This document shows, piece by piece, positions 9,600 through 17,000 of a stretch of DNA of 64,000 nucleotides. The stretch covers positions 1,178,001 to 1,242,000 of the forward strand of contig NZ_AHCB03000005.1 of NCBI RefSeq assembly GCF_000238335.3. Direction: 5' to 3'. Every line of letters begins with the position of its first letter. Position 1 is the first letter of the stretch. This stretch comes from Pseudoalteromonas marina (GTDB lineage Bacteria; Pseudomonadota; Gammaproteobacteria; Enterobacterales; Alteromonadaceae). A model generated the notes under the pieces. That model made no database searches and was not told the DNA's origin. It saw only the letters and a program-made list of their open reading frames with translations. The position numbers and the translations under genes are program-made.

Positions 9600-10078
9600 T
9601 GAGTATAAGCATTAACGTACAAACGCAGGATTTTTCAGTAGGCGAGCAACATGACGCACTTTGTAGCAATAACAAAAGTGATGGTGCCGTAGTGACGTTT
9701 ACAGGGCTGGTGCGAGAATTTAGCAGCGGCGATAACGTAATTGCCCTTGAGCTTGAACACTACCCAGGTATGACTGAGCAACTACTGCAATCGATAGCCG
9801 AGCAAGCACAAACACGCTGGCAACTTGCTCGCATAAGTATTATTCATCGAGTCGGTTATTTAGCCCTTGGTGAGCAAATTGTATTTGTTGGCGTAACCAG
9901 CCGCCACCGCCAAGCCGCGTTTGAAGGCGCACAATTCATAATGGATTACTTAAAAAACCACGCCACGTTTTGGAAAAAAGAGCATTTTAAAGACTCCTCA
10001 AACTGGGTTGAGTTTAAACAGAGCGACAAGCAAGCACTAAATAAATGGCAAAGTATCGAACAGGATGCAATTAAGTAA
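9599..10078 (+). CDS. moaE: Molybdopterin synthase catalytic subunit
   Basis: MoaE binds MoaD and transfers two sulfurs to the pyranopterin to form molybdopterin. Recognisable motifs are DGAVVTFTGLVRE, LELEHYPGMTE, IIHRVGYLALGEQIVFV and the C-terminal KNHATFWKKE, with conserved active-site lysines. The length (159) is typical. It is translationally coupled to moaD (TAATG) and is followed without a gap by the MOSC gene. Confidence 0.93.
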   Translation: MSISINVQTQDFSVGEQHDALCSNNKSDGAVVTFTGLVREFSSGDNVIALELEHYPGMTEQLLQSIAEQAQTRWQLARISIIHRVGYLALGEQIVFVGVTSRHRQAAFEGAQFIMDYLKNHATFWKKEHFKDSSNWVEFKQSDKQALNKWQSIEQDAIK

Positions 10079-10735
10079 ATGCATATAATCTCTACCAATA
10101 TCTCTAAAATAAAAACGGTTGTGCATAACGGCAAAGAGGTCAAAACCGGTATTTTTAAAACGCCAACCAATGAGCCGGTTGTTATTGAAAAACTAAACAT
10201 AATAGGTGATGAACAAGCCGATTTAGTTAATCACGGCGGTATTGATAAAGCGGTATATGCGTTTTCGCACAATCATTACGATTATTGGAAGCGCACCCTT
10301 AAAAATGATGATTTAGCTGTTGGTGCCTTTGGCGAAAACTTCACAATTTCAGAGCTTGATGAGAAAAATATTCATATAGGCGATCGTATTCGTGTAGGTA
10401 ATGCACTGCTTGAGGTAAGCCAGCCCCGTGTGCCGTGCTTTAAATTGGCTATTGCACTTAATAATAAACAAAGCCTAAAACTGTTTACCCAGTATTACCA
10501 CACGGGTGTTTATTTTAGAGTGCTTGAGCAAGGTGTTGCTAAAACAGGCGATGCCGTGACTATTGAACATAAAGCCAAACACAACATTTCGGTTAAAACG
10601 TTGTTTCAGGCGTTTTTTGATAAACACTACCCAGATTATGAAAGCGTATTATTAGCAGCACTTGAACTCCCCGAGCTTGCACTTGAGTGGCAAACTAAAA
10701 TTAAAAAGAAGCTTTCATTAGAACGTCACCAATAA
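10079..10735 (+). CDS. MOSC domain protein (YiiM-like)
   Basis: The 218-residue protein has an N-terminal MOSC domain with the conserved cysteine in SQPRVPCFKL and motifs NHGGIDKAVYAF and GAFGENFT, then a C-terminal three-helix domain as in E. coli YiiM. MOSC proteins bind molybdenum cofactor or act in reduction of N-hydroxylated compounds. Its place at the end of the cofactor operon, starting right after the moaE stop, suggests cofactor handling, but the substrate cannot be told from sequence. Confidence 0.85.
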   Translation: MHIISTNISKIKTVVHNGKEVKTGIFKTPTNEPVVIEKLNIIGDEQADLVNHGGIDKAVYAFSHNHYDYWKRTLKNDDLAVGAFGENFTISELDEKNIHIGDRIRVGNALLEVSQPRVPCFKLAIALNNKQSLKLFTQYYHTGVYFRVLEQGVAKTGDAVTIEHKAKHNISVKTLFQAFFDKHYPDYESVLLAALELPELALEWQTKIKKKLSLERHQ

Positions 10736-10760
10736 TTTATTTTAAAATTAAAAGGTGACT

Positions 10761-10841
10761 ATGCGTGTTTGGCTCATTAGCCTGTTATTTTTACTCACAC
10801 TCACTCAATTCAATTATTTTTTTAGCCACTGCATACAGTGA
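10761..10841 (+). pseudogene. Possible remnant of a secreted-protein gene start (26 codons)
   Basis: A good ribosome binding site (AAAGGTG, 10751-10757) is followed by an ATG at 10761 and a hydrophobic signal-peptide-like start, MRVWLISLLFLLTLTQ. The frame stops after 26 codons, inside the 3' end of nasR on the other strand. It looks like the surviving 5' end of a gene that once followed the MOSC gene. A molybdate-binding protein (modA) would fit this operon position, but the remnant is too short to show it. Confidence 0.35.
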
Positions 10842-12050
10842 ACTATGCGATTCCATTGCCTGTTTTTGAAGCTGTTTATGAGCGTGCTCTTCACTTATTT
10901 TTAACTGTTCTATTAAAATATATTTAGCTTGATGAATGACTTTTTGTTCGCTTATTAGCTGTTTGGCATCTAATAAAGCTTGGTTTATTTGTTTTATATG
11001 TTGTGCTTGCTCAAGTATTAAATCGTACATTGTTTTATTACTACTCAGCTTACTTACCGCCGAATTTGAAGGCTCACCTATTTTAAGAGCGAGTTGTCCA
11101 TCTGATACAGGAATATACTCTTGTTCTAGTGAGCTTAATATTTGCTTGTTTGAGTTAAGCTTTCGTTGAGCGCCAGCAATCCGCATCGCTGCGCTATCAA
11201 TTAAATGGTCGCTAATATTTTGCTCAATTTTATGCATTATATCGATGCGAGTAGTCGTTACCTCATACCACACTTCACTTAATTGAGATAAAGGTTGTGC
11301 ATTTTGGTCGTCTAGTTTTTGTAGCAGGCTTCTTAGTTGATCAACTTGTTTATTAACCGGGTGCTCTATAAGTGATGAGTAACATTTTAATAAATGATTG
11401 TCGGCGTATTCACTAAAGAAGGAAAAACGGTTTTCTTGTTCTTGCATAAAATGAGCAAGTTGCTGTTTTTGTTCGCATGAAAACTTACTTTCGGCAAAGG
11501 CTTGAGCGCCACAGGCTCGCTCTTGTCCTGCATACTCTTTGCCTTGCATAAAGTTAAAATAAGCCACTAAAAGGCGAATAACTTGCGGATCGTTTGCACC
11601 ATCGGCTGCTTCTAAAATTATATTTAACAAGCCGGCAATTAGGTTTGTAAATGACTGGGTAGCATGAACGGGTGTAATATTTTGATTCGCTATTTGATAA
11701 CGAAGCGAGGGTAATGCGTCGAGTGATTGCAAGCTATGAGAAATTAAATTATACAGCCTCGAATGACCATTCAAGGAGGTGTCGGTAATAAAAGTTGTTT
11801 TTAAAGAGTCATAAAAATAACGTTGGGTCGTTTGCGTTACCGTTATTTGCTCTTTAAGCTCGCAATTAAATTGTAGGCTTTTAGATGCTAAAAATATATT
11901 GCTCATAGCACGTTCTTTTTGCAATTGATGAACAAAGTCGCCTAATTTTGTTAACGACGCACAGCTATTTTGTAATTGTTTTAGCGCGTCTATTTCTTGA
12001 TATTTAGCCGCAAGTAAAAATTGTTTTGTGAGAGGGTTTGCTGTTTGCAT
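10791..12050 (-). CDS. nasR: Nitrate/nitrite-sensing transcription antiterminator, NasR-like
   Basis: The 419-residue cytoplasmic regulator has an N-terminal NIT (nitrate- and nitrite-sensing) all-helical domain over about residues 30-280 and a C-terminal ANTAR RNA-binding domain from about 368 (EQKVIHQAKYILIEQ ... KQAMESHSSLYAVAKKI). In Klebsiella, NasR binds a leader RNA when nitrate or nitrite is present and prevents early termination of the nas operon. Here a matching leader lies in front of nirB. The gene has its own sigma-54 promoter and stands alone, convergent with the cofactor operon. Confidence 0.9.
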   Translation of the reverse strand: MQTANPLTKQFLLAAKYQEIDALKQLQNSCASLTKLGDFVHQLQKERAMSNIFLASKSLQFNCELKEQITVTQTTQRYFYDSLKTTFITDTSLNGHSRLYNLISHSLQSLDALPSLRYQIANQNITPVHATQSFTNLIAGLLNIILEAADGANDPQVIRLLVAYFNFMQGKEYAGQERACGAQAFAESKFSCEQKQQLAHFMQEQENRFSFFSEYADNHLLKCYSSLIEHPVNKQVDQLRSLLQKLDDQNAQPLSQLSEVWYEVTTTRIDIMHKIEQNISDHLIDSAAMRIAGAQRKLNSNKQILSSLEQEYIPVSDGQLALKIGEPSNSAVSKLSSNKTMYDLILEQAQHIKQINQALLDAKQLISEQKVIHQAKYILIEQLKISEEHAHKQLQKQAMESHSSLYAVAKKIIELSECE

Positions 12051-12082
12051 GGAGTTATTTCCGCACTTTTTTGTTTATGAAG

Positions 12083-12098
12083 TGCAACCTCTATTCCA
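12083..12098 (-). promoter_or_regulatory. Sigma-54 promoter of nasR
   Basis: On the minus strand TGGAATAGAGGTTGCA has TGG and TTGCA at -24/-12 with ten bases between GG and GC. Transcription would start about 20 bases before the nasR ATG, after which the leader carries GCGGAAATAACTCC as ribosome binding site. Confidence 0.75.
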
Positions 12099-12205
12099 TA
12101 TATGTAAAGATTTTATTATTCAAATTAAAATCAATTTAAAACAGCTGCTTGTGTATTACTTTAAACTAATAAAGTAAAAACAGATTTATTTTAGCAACAC
12201 GAAAA

Positions 12206-12221
12206 GCCCCTTTTTGGTGCA
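12206..12221 (-). promoter_or_regulatory. NtrC-like site upstream of nasR
   Basis: Minus-strand TGCACCAAAAAGGGGC keeps the left half of the NtrC palindrome and a weak right half. It lies about 108 bases upstream of the nasR sigma-54 promoter, a typical enhancer distance. Confidence 0.45.
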
Positions 12222-12257
12222 TTAAAAAAGAGTTTTGCCACACGGTGTACCGGTATT

Positions 12258-12290
12258 AAAAAACGCGCTTATTCCTGGGGAAGAATAAGC
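12258..12290 (-). terminator. Intrinsic terminator of the nirB-nirD-cobA operon
   Basis: Minus strand: perfect 8-bp stem GCTTATTC / GAATAAGC around an 8-base loop, then GCG and six T residues. It begins 12 bases after the cobA stop. Confidence 0.85.
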
Positions 12291-12302
12291 ACGGATAGTG
12301 CG

Positions 12303-13172
12303 TTAAGCGTTAACATGTTGCACTAAAAGCGCTGGGTCAATATTCATTGTATGATTAACTACTTCACCAATGATAATGAGCGTTGGCCCCATTAACGTAG
12401 CTACTGATTCATTATTCGATATATCGTTAATAGACCCTGTTATTATTTTTTGGTTAGTTGTTGTTGCATTTTCTATTAAGGCAATAGAAGTGTTGTCGGG
12501 CCAACCTACTGATTTTAAGCCTTTACATAATTCGTTAAGCCTACTCAGCCCCATGTAAACAACAAGTGTTGGGTTGTTTTTACCTTGCATAAATGTGTAA
12601 TTTTGCCAATTAGGTAACTTTTTAGGATCGGCAAATTGAGCGGTTAAAAAAGTTACACTGCGAGCTACATCACGAGCAGTTAAGGGAATACCTGTATATG
12701 CCGATGCAGCGCAAGCGGTTGTCACACCAGGAACAATTGCAAAACTAATATTATTTTGTGTTAGCGCGTCAGCTTCTTCATTTATACGAGCAAAAATGCT
12801 CGGGTCGCCGCCTTTTAAGCGCACTACATTTAACCCTTGTTGAGCATACTTAACTAAAAGATCACAAATATTCGCTTGCGACATAGAGTGTTTACCAGCG
12901 CGTTTGCCTACGAATACTCGCTGTGCTTTTTTAGGTAATGTGTTTAGTAAATCTTCACTTACTAGCCAGTCATACAAAATAATATCGGCAGATTGAATTA
13001 ATCGCTGAGCTTTAACTGTAATTAGCTCGGCATCGCCTGGGCCCGCACCAATAATATAAACATGGCCATTTTTAGCCTTTTTGTCGGTAAACTTAACCCC
13101 ATTGGTTAGCTTGTTAATTACTTTGTTTAACCAGATGTTTTCAACACCTGAAAAATAAGAGAGCACACTCAT
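12303..13172 (-). CDS. cobA: Uroporphyrinogen-III C-methyltransferase (siroheme synthesis)
   Basis: This SAM-dependent enzyme methylates uroporphyrinogen III to precorrin-2, the first step to siroheme, the cofactor of NirB. The SUMT motifs GAGPGD (42-47), VRLKGGDPSIFAR and VPGVTTACAASAYTGIPLT are intact, and the product is the single-domain SUMT type without the CysG oxidase/chelatase part. About 35 extra residues precede the usual start. It is the last gene of the nirB operon, 10 bases after nirD, so cofactor and enzyme are made together. Confidence 0.93.
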   Translation of the reverse strand: MSVLSYFSGVENIWLNKVINKLTNGVKFTDKKAKNGHVYIIGAGPGDAELITVKAQRLIQSADIILYDWLVSEDLLNTLPKKAQRVFVGKRAGKHSMSQANICDLLVKYAQQGLNVVRLKGGDPSIFARINEEADALTQNNISFAIVPGVTTACAASAYTGIPLTARDVARSVTFLTAQFADPKKLPNWQNYTFMQGKNNPTLVVYMGLSRLNELCKGLKSVGWPDNTSIALIENATTTNQKIITGSINDISNNESVATLMGPTLIIIGEVVNHTMNIDPALLVQHVNA

Positions 13173-13182
13173 AATTATTCCT

Positions 13183-13536
13183 CTAAGCTACAGCTGCTAT
13201 TGCTTTAGGCTCAGCGTTTATAAATACGTTGCCGTCTTCAATTTTAATATCAAACACGGGGACTTGAATTGACTCATCTTCAAGACATTGGCCTGTTTCT
13301 AAACAGAAATGCTGTTTATATAAAGGTGAAGCCACAACAAATTTATTACTGAAAGAGCCAATAATTCCGCGCGATAACACATTCGCTTTGCCGATAGGAT
13401 CATAGTTACCGACTGCGAATAAAGGGCATTTATTTTGTGGTAGGTAAAAAATAGCCACTTGTTGGTTTTTAACTAGTGCGCATACGCCGCTGTTAGCAAC
13501 AAGGCAATCGGTTGTTCCAATATTATGCCAAGACAT
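13183..13536 (-). CDS. nirD: Nitrite reductase small subunit
   Basis: The 117-residue protein has the Rieske-like fold of NirD (LVKNQQVAIFYLP ... FAVGNYDPIGKANVLSRGIIG ... VASPLYKQHFCLETGQC). As in other NirD proteins the Rieske Cys/His cluster ligands are absent, so no iron-sulfur cluster is expected. It starts 14 bases inside the 3' end of nirB, and the pair should form the NADH-dependent assimilatory nitrite reductase. Confidence 0.93.
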   Translation of the reverse strand: MSWHNIGTTDCLVANSGVCALVKNQQVAIFYLPQNKCPLFAVGNYDPIGKANVLSRGIIGSFSNKFVVASPLYKQHFCLETGQCLEDESIQVPVFDIKIEDGNVFINAEPKAIAAVA

Positions 13537-16096
13537 CAGCTTGCTCCTCTTGTATTTCTGTTACCGCAATACGGTTTTGAGTTATCTGTTGTTCGCGTTT
13601 TTCAGCGTCTGTGGCTGGGCGAATTTGATTACGTTCTTGCACAAACAAAATGTTGTCATCGGTTTGTGGGCTATTAACAAATTGGCGAAAGCGTTTTGTT
13701 GCTTCTGGATTGTCTACTGTTTTTTTCCACTCACATGCGTATGTATTCGCTACCAAATCCATTTGTTCTTCAAGCTCTCGGCAAATACCTAAACTGTCGT
13801 CAATCACTACACTTTTGAGGTAATCAAGGCCGCCCTCTAAGTTCTCCATCCATACTGAAGTACGCTGTAACTTGTCGGCGGTTTTTATGTAAAACATCAA
13901 TACACGGTCAATGTATTTTATAAGCGTGGTTGTATCTAAGTCGGTAGCAAATAAGTCTGCATGGCGAGGGCGCATGCCACCGTTACCACACACGTATAAG
14001 TTCCAGCCATTTTCAGTTGCTATGATACCAATGTCTTTACTTTGTGCTTCAGCACATTCGCGGGTACAACCTGACACTGCCATTTTAATTTTATGAGGAG
14101 AGCGCAATCCTTTATAACGGTTTTCGATATCGATGGCATGACCTACACTGTCTTGTACGCCATAACGACACCATGTACTTCCTACGCACGACTTAACCGT
14201 TCTCAGAGACTTACCATAAGCGTGACCTGTCTCAAAGCCAGCTTCAATCAGTCTTTCCCAAATAACAGGCAGCTCTTCTAAACGAGCACCAAATAAATCG
14301 ATGCGTTGTCCGCCAGTCACTTTACAATAAAGATTAAAGTCTTTAGCTACTTGACCTATGACAATGAGTTTGTCGGGTGTAATTTCACCACCAGCAATAC
14401 GCGGTACAACAGAGTAAGAGCCGTCTTTTTGCATATTGGCAAGAAAGGTGTCGTTTGTATCTTGAAGACCTACATGTGTTGGCTCTAGGATAAAGTCGTT
14501 CCATGTTGAGGCTAAAATAGAGGCCACTGCGGGTTTACATATTTCACAGCCATGGCCGCTGCCATGTTTAGCTATTAAATCATCAAAAGTTTTGATGCTT
14601 TCTACTTTAACCACATGGAGTAATTCTTGACGCGAATACGCGAAGTGCTCACAGAGGTGATTATTTACTTCAACGCCTCGACTTGCCAGTTCGTCGTCTA
14701 CTACCGATTTAAGTAACGCTGCACAACCACCGCAACCGCTGGCAGCTTTGGTGCATGATTTAACTGAGGCTAAATCGCATGAGCCACCATCAATAGCTCC
14801 CACAATGTCGCCTTTACTCACGTTATGACACGAACAAATAGTGGCTGTATCGGGTAGGGCGCTGCCCGCAAGAGAAGGGGCGCCGGCGCTATCTGGTAAA
14901 ATTAAACATTCAGGGTGCTCTGGTAAGTCCATGTCGTTTAACATGTATTGAAGTAGCGTATCGTAATCACTGGTATCGCCAACAAGGACAGCGCCTAAAA
15001 GCTTATCGCCAGTTTCATTTAATATAATTTTTTTGTAGCAATCTCTAATTGGATCTTGATAAATGAGCTCTTTGCAGTTGGGCGTTTTTGCATGCGCATC
15101 ACCAATAGATCCTACTTCTACACCTAGTAGTTTTAATTTAGTGCTCATATCTGCACCTAAAAACTCAAGCTCGCCGCCACTTAGCTGGCTTGCTGCAACG
15201 CGAGCCATGTTGTAACCCGGCGCCACTAAGCCAAATAACTTTTTGTCCCATAGGGCACATTCGCCAATAGCCAAAATATCAGGGTCTGATGTTTGGCACT
15301 GGTTATTGATAACTATACCGCCACGCTCCCCAAGCTCTAGATCAGCCACTTTACCTAGCTGATCATAAGGACGAATACCGGCAGAGAATAAAATTAAGTC
15401 GGTTTCTAAATAAGTGTCGTCTGAAAAGTTTAATCTAAAGCGGCTAGTTTCACCTTTAACTATTTCGCTGGTCGCTTTTGATGTATGAACAGTCACACCC
15501 AGTTTTTCTATTTTATTTTTTAATAGCGTGCCGCCTTGCTCGTCTAGCTGGACAGCCATAAGCTGCGGCGCAAATTCAACAACATGTGTATCAAGTCCTA
15601 ATTGTTTAATGGCGTTCGCGGCTTCAAGTCCCAATAAACCACCACCAATAACTACACCACTTTTACTGGCTGCGGCACTGGCTTTTATTTGCTCTAAATC
15701 CTCTAGGGTGCGATAAACCAAACAATGTGGTTGATCGTTTCCCTTAATTGGCGGCACAAACGGGAACGAGCCCGTAGCAAGTACAAGCTTATCGTACGGG
15801 TATTGATCGCCTGTTTGGGTATTAACAACTTTGTTTACTCTATCTATGCCTTCAACCCATTGGTTAGTGAATACATTAATATTGAGTTGTTGATAATTTT
15901 CTAAAGTTGTTAGCGCTAAATCGTTTGCTGTTTTACCATCAAATACGCTTGATAAATAAACACGGTCGTAAGCTAAATTTGCTTCACCACACAAAACAGT
16001 GATGTTTGCGTTAGCATCGCTTTGGCGCATTTTTTCTACAAAATGATGTCCGACCATACCATTGCCAATTATTAGTATTTTTTGCGCGGTTTGCAT
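13523..16096 (-). CDS. nirB: Nitrite reductase [NAD(P)H] large subunit
   Basis: NirB reduces nitrite to ammonium with six electrons from NAD(P)H. Domains in order are FAD binding (IGNGMVGHHFVEKM), NAD(P) binding (VIGGGLLGLEAANAI), a BFD-like [2Fe-2S] domain (ICSCHNV ... ASGCGGC), a ferredoxin-like half domain, and the siroheme/[4Fe-4S] domain with CVGSTWC and SGCTRECAEA. The frame extends to a TTG further upstream, but ATG 16096 follows AAGGA and gives 857 residues, close to E. coli NirB (847). It heads the operon nirB-nirD-cobA under sigma-54 and leader control. Confidence 0.95.
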   Translation of the reverse strand: MQTAQKILIIGNGMVGHHFVEKMRQSDANANITVLCGEANLAYDRVYLSSVFDGKTANDLALTTLENYQQLNINVFTNQWVEGIDRVNKVVNTQTGDQYPYDKLVLATGSFPFVPPIKGNDQPHCLVYRTLEDLEQIKASAAASKSGVVIGGGLLGLEAANAIKQLGLDTHVVEFAPQLMAVQLDEQGGTLLKNKIEKLGVTVHTSKATSEIVKGETSRFRLNFSDDTYLETDLILFSAGIRPYDQLGKVADLELGERGGIVINNQCQTSDPDILAIGECALWDKKLFGLVAPGYNMARVAASQLSGGELEFLGADMSTKLKLLGVEVGSIGDAHAKTPNCKELIYQDPIRDCYKKIILNETGDKLLGAVLVGDTSDYDTLLQYMLNDMDLPEHPECLILPDSAGAPSLAGSALPDTATICSCHNVSKGDIVGAIDGGSCDLASVKSCTKAASGCGGCAALLKSVVDDELASRGVEVNNHLCEHFAYSRQELLHVVKVESIKTFDDLIAKHGSGHGCEICKPAVASILASTWNDFILEPTHVGLQDTNDTFLANMQKDGSYSVVPRIAGGEITPDKLIVIGQVAKDFNLYCKVTGGQRIDLFGARLEELPVIWERLIEAGFETGHAYGKSLRTVKSCVGSTWCRYGVQDSVGHAIDIENRYKGLRSPHKIKMAVSGCTRECAEAQSKDIGIIATENGWNLYVCGNGGMRPRHADLFATDLDTTTLIKYIDRVLMFYIKTADKLQRTSVWMENLEGGLDYLKSVVIDDSLGICRELEEQMDLVANTYACEWKKTVDNPEATKRFRQFVNSPQTDDNILFVQERNQIRPATDAEKREQQITQNRIAVTEIQEEQADVLA

Positions 16097-16133
16097 TAGG
16101 CATTCCTTCAGTGACGGTTTAAATTTTACACAC

Positions 16134-16178
16134 AAAAAAGCCCGTCACGATTGTAATTAAATACAATTGTGTACGGGC
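16134..16178 (-). terminator. Leader terminator (attenuator) upstream of nirB
   Basis: Minus strand: the arm GCCCGTACACAATTGTA pairs with TACAATCGTGACGGGC around a TTTAAT loop with one mismatch and one bulge, followed by six T residues. It lies 38 bases before the nirB ATG and inside the predicted transcript, so it must be bypassed for nirB expression. Confidence 0.85.
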
Positions 16179-16206
16179 CTCTTTGCCTCTGGTTGCTTTT
16201 TCAACC
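16176..16206 (-). promoter_or_regulatory. Tandem hexaloop hairpins, probable NasR (ANTAR) RNA target
   Basis: On the minus strand the first hairpin is GGTTG-AAAAAG-CAACC (16191-16206). After a 3-base spacer comes GGC-AAAGAG-GCC (16176-16187). The second hexaloop has A at position 1 and G at position 4, as reported for ANTAR targets; the first has A1 but not G4. The 3' side of the second hairpin (GCC) is also the first part of the terminator stem, so the two structures exclude each other. Confidence 0.75.
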
Positions 16207-16246
16207 AATATGTATGCCGTTAATTAACGTGCTTAGTGTTCAATAA

Positions 16247-16262
16247 AGCAATAACCTAGCCA
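16247..16262 (-). promoter_or_regulatory. Sigma-54 promoter of the nirB operon
   Basis: Minus-strand TGGCTAGGTTATTGCT matches TGGCACG-N4-TTGCW with ten bases between GG and GC. Transcription should begin near 16236, giving a leader of about 140 bases that contains the hexaloop hairpins and the terminator. Confidence 0.8.
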
Positions 16263-16285
16263 TAAGTTTAAGTGATTGATTAATA

Positions 16286-16361
16286 GTGACATTAATGTGC
16301 TTTTAGGATTTAGAGATTTAAAAACGAACACTTTAGGTGCAAGGTTAGTACTAATTAGTGC
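16286..16361 (-). promoter_or_regulatory. Cluster of NtrC-like dyads upstream of nirB
   Basis: Three imperfect dyads of the form GCAC-N5/6-GTNN lie 24-100 bases upstream of the promoter: 16286-16300 (GCACATTAATGTCAC on the minus strand), 16326-16341 (TGCACCTAAAGTGTTC) and 16348-16361 (GCACTAATTAGTAC). They fit an enhancer region for NtrC or a related activator. No gene is seen between 16263 and 16506. Confidence 0.4.
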
Positions 16362-16445
16362 AGTAAAAAATATATTTAATGTTTTGAAAATGAGTGAGAG
16401 TTATCCCCATTGTTTTGTTAAATTGTGGGAGATACTCATATGGGT

Positions 16446-16461
16446 ATGTTGCGTGCAACAT
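16446..16461. repeat. 16-bp palindrome
   Basis: ATGTTGC-GT-GCAACAT has perfect 7-bp arms. It lies next to an imperfect palindrome ATACTCAT/ATGGGTAT (16432-16447) in the gap downstream of the small membrane protein gene. Function not known; it is operator-like. Confidence 0.5.
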
Positions 16462-16506
16462 CCATTTAACCAGTGATAAGCGCTAACGTGTTTTTTAGCT
16501 ATGTAG

Positions 16507-16743
16507 TTAACTATTAATGAAAGCGAGCAGGGTAAACATAGTTATATAGAAGCCAACGCCTAGCGCAATAACCGGCACTACTTTTTTGGATTTCCTTTGT
16601 TTAAAACTAGCATAATCTTTAAATTCCATTTTATAGCTTCCAAACGTTGTAACTTTTAACAGCATACAACCTGTTGCATAAAACAAGAAACCGAAGGCTG
16701 TTTCAATTAAAAGCCATAAAAATATATCTGTAACAATGCTCAT
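16507..16743 (-). CDS. Small hypothetical membrane protein
   Basis: The 78-residue protein has two predicted membrane helices (about residues 6-28 and 54-75) with a basic loop between them (KQRKSKK). A strong ribosome binding site, AAGGGGG, precedes the ATG, which supports it as a real gene. I do not recognise a family. It stands alone between the nirB promoter region and the LruC operon. Confidence 0.6.
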   Translation of the reverse strand: MSIVTDIFLWLLIETAFGFLFYATGCMLLKVTTFGSYKMEFKDYASFKQRKSKKVVPVIALGVGFYITMFTLLAFINS

Positions 16744-16862
16744 TTTCCCCCTTAATCAAAAAGCTCAGCTGATTAGCGTAAACCAATAATAGTAAAGCAT
16801 AGTTATTGGTAAAAAATAATACTTAAATTGTAAGTAAACGTGCGAGTGTATTCTCTTACATT

Positions 16863-16896
16863 TTGCAAAATGCAAACTTGTCAGTTGCAAACTGCA
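16863..16896 (+). promoter_or_regulatory. Two SypG-enhancer-like palindromes upstream of the LruC operon
   Basis: TTGCA-AAA-TGCAA at 16863-16875 and TTGCA-AAC-TGCAT at 16885-16897 have starts 22 bases apart, about two helical turns. They lie 54-87 bases upstream of a sigma-54 promoter. The same element recurs before other units of the polysaccharide locus. Confidence 0.6.
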
Positions 16897-16949
16897 TTAG
16901 GATTATACTGAATTTATTTTATTTATAATGAATTCATAGAGTTAAGTTT

Positions 16950-16965
16950 TGGAATAGACCCTGCA
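16950..16965 (+). promoter_or_regulatory. Sigma-54 promoter of the LruC operon
   Basis: TGGAATAGACCCTGCA has GG and GC at -24/-12 with ten bases between. The expected start is near 16977, followed by the ribosome binding region and the ATG at 17001. The gap 16744-17000 holds this promoter and the two palindromes and no gene. Confidence 0.7.
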
Positions 16966-17000
16966 ACAGTTTAATTACTTAACTTTTTAAGGGCTAAATT

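Noticed and set aside
12063..12085. Inverted repeat GCACTT/AAGTGC near the nasR start
   Set aside because: The arms are only 6 bp with an 11-base loop and overlap the promoter; too weak to call.
13183..13536. NirD without Rieske cluster ligands as a sign of a broken gene
   Set aside because: NirD proteins normally lack these ligands, so the gene is intact.
16276..16476. Open frame of 66 codons in the nirB upstream region
   Set aside because: It overlaps the enhancer-like dyads, has no convincing ribosome binding site and its residues look random.
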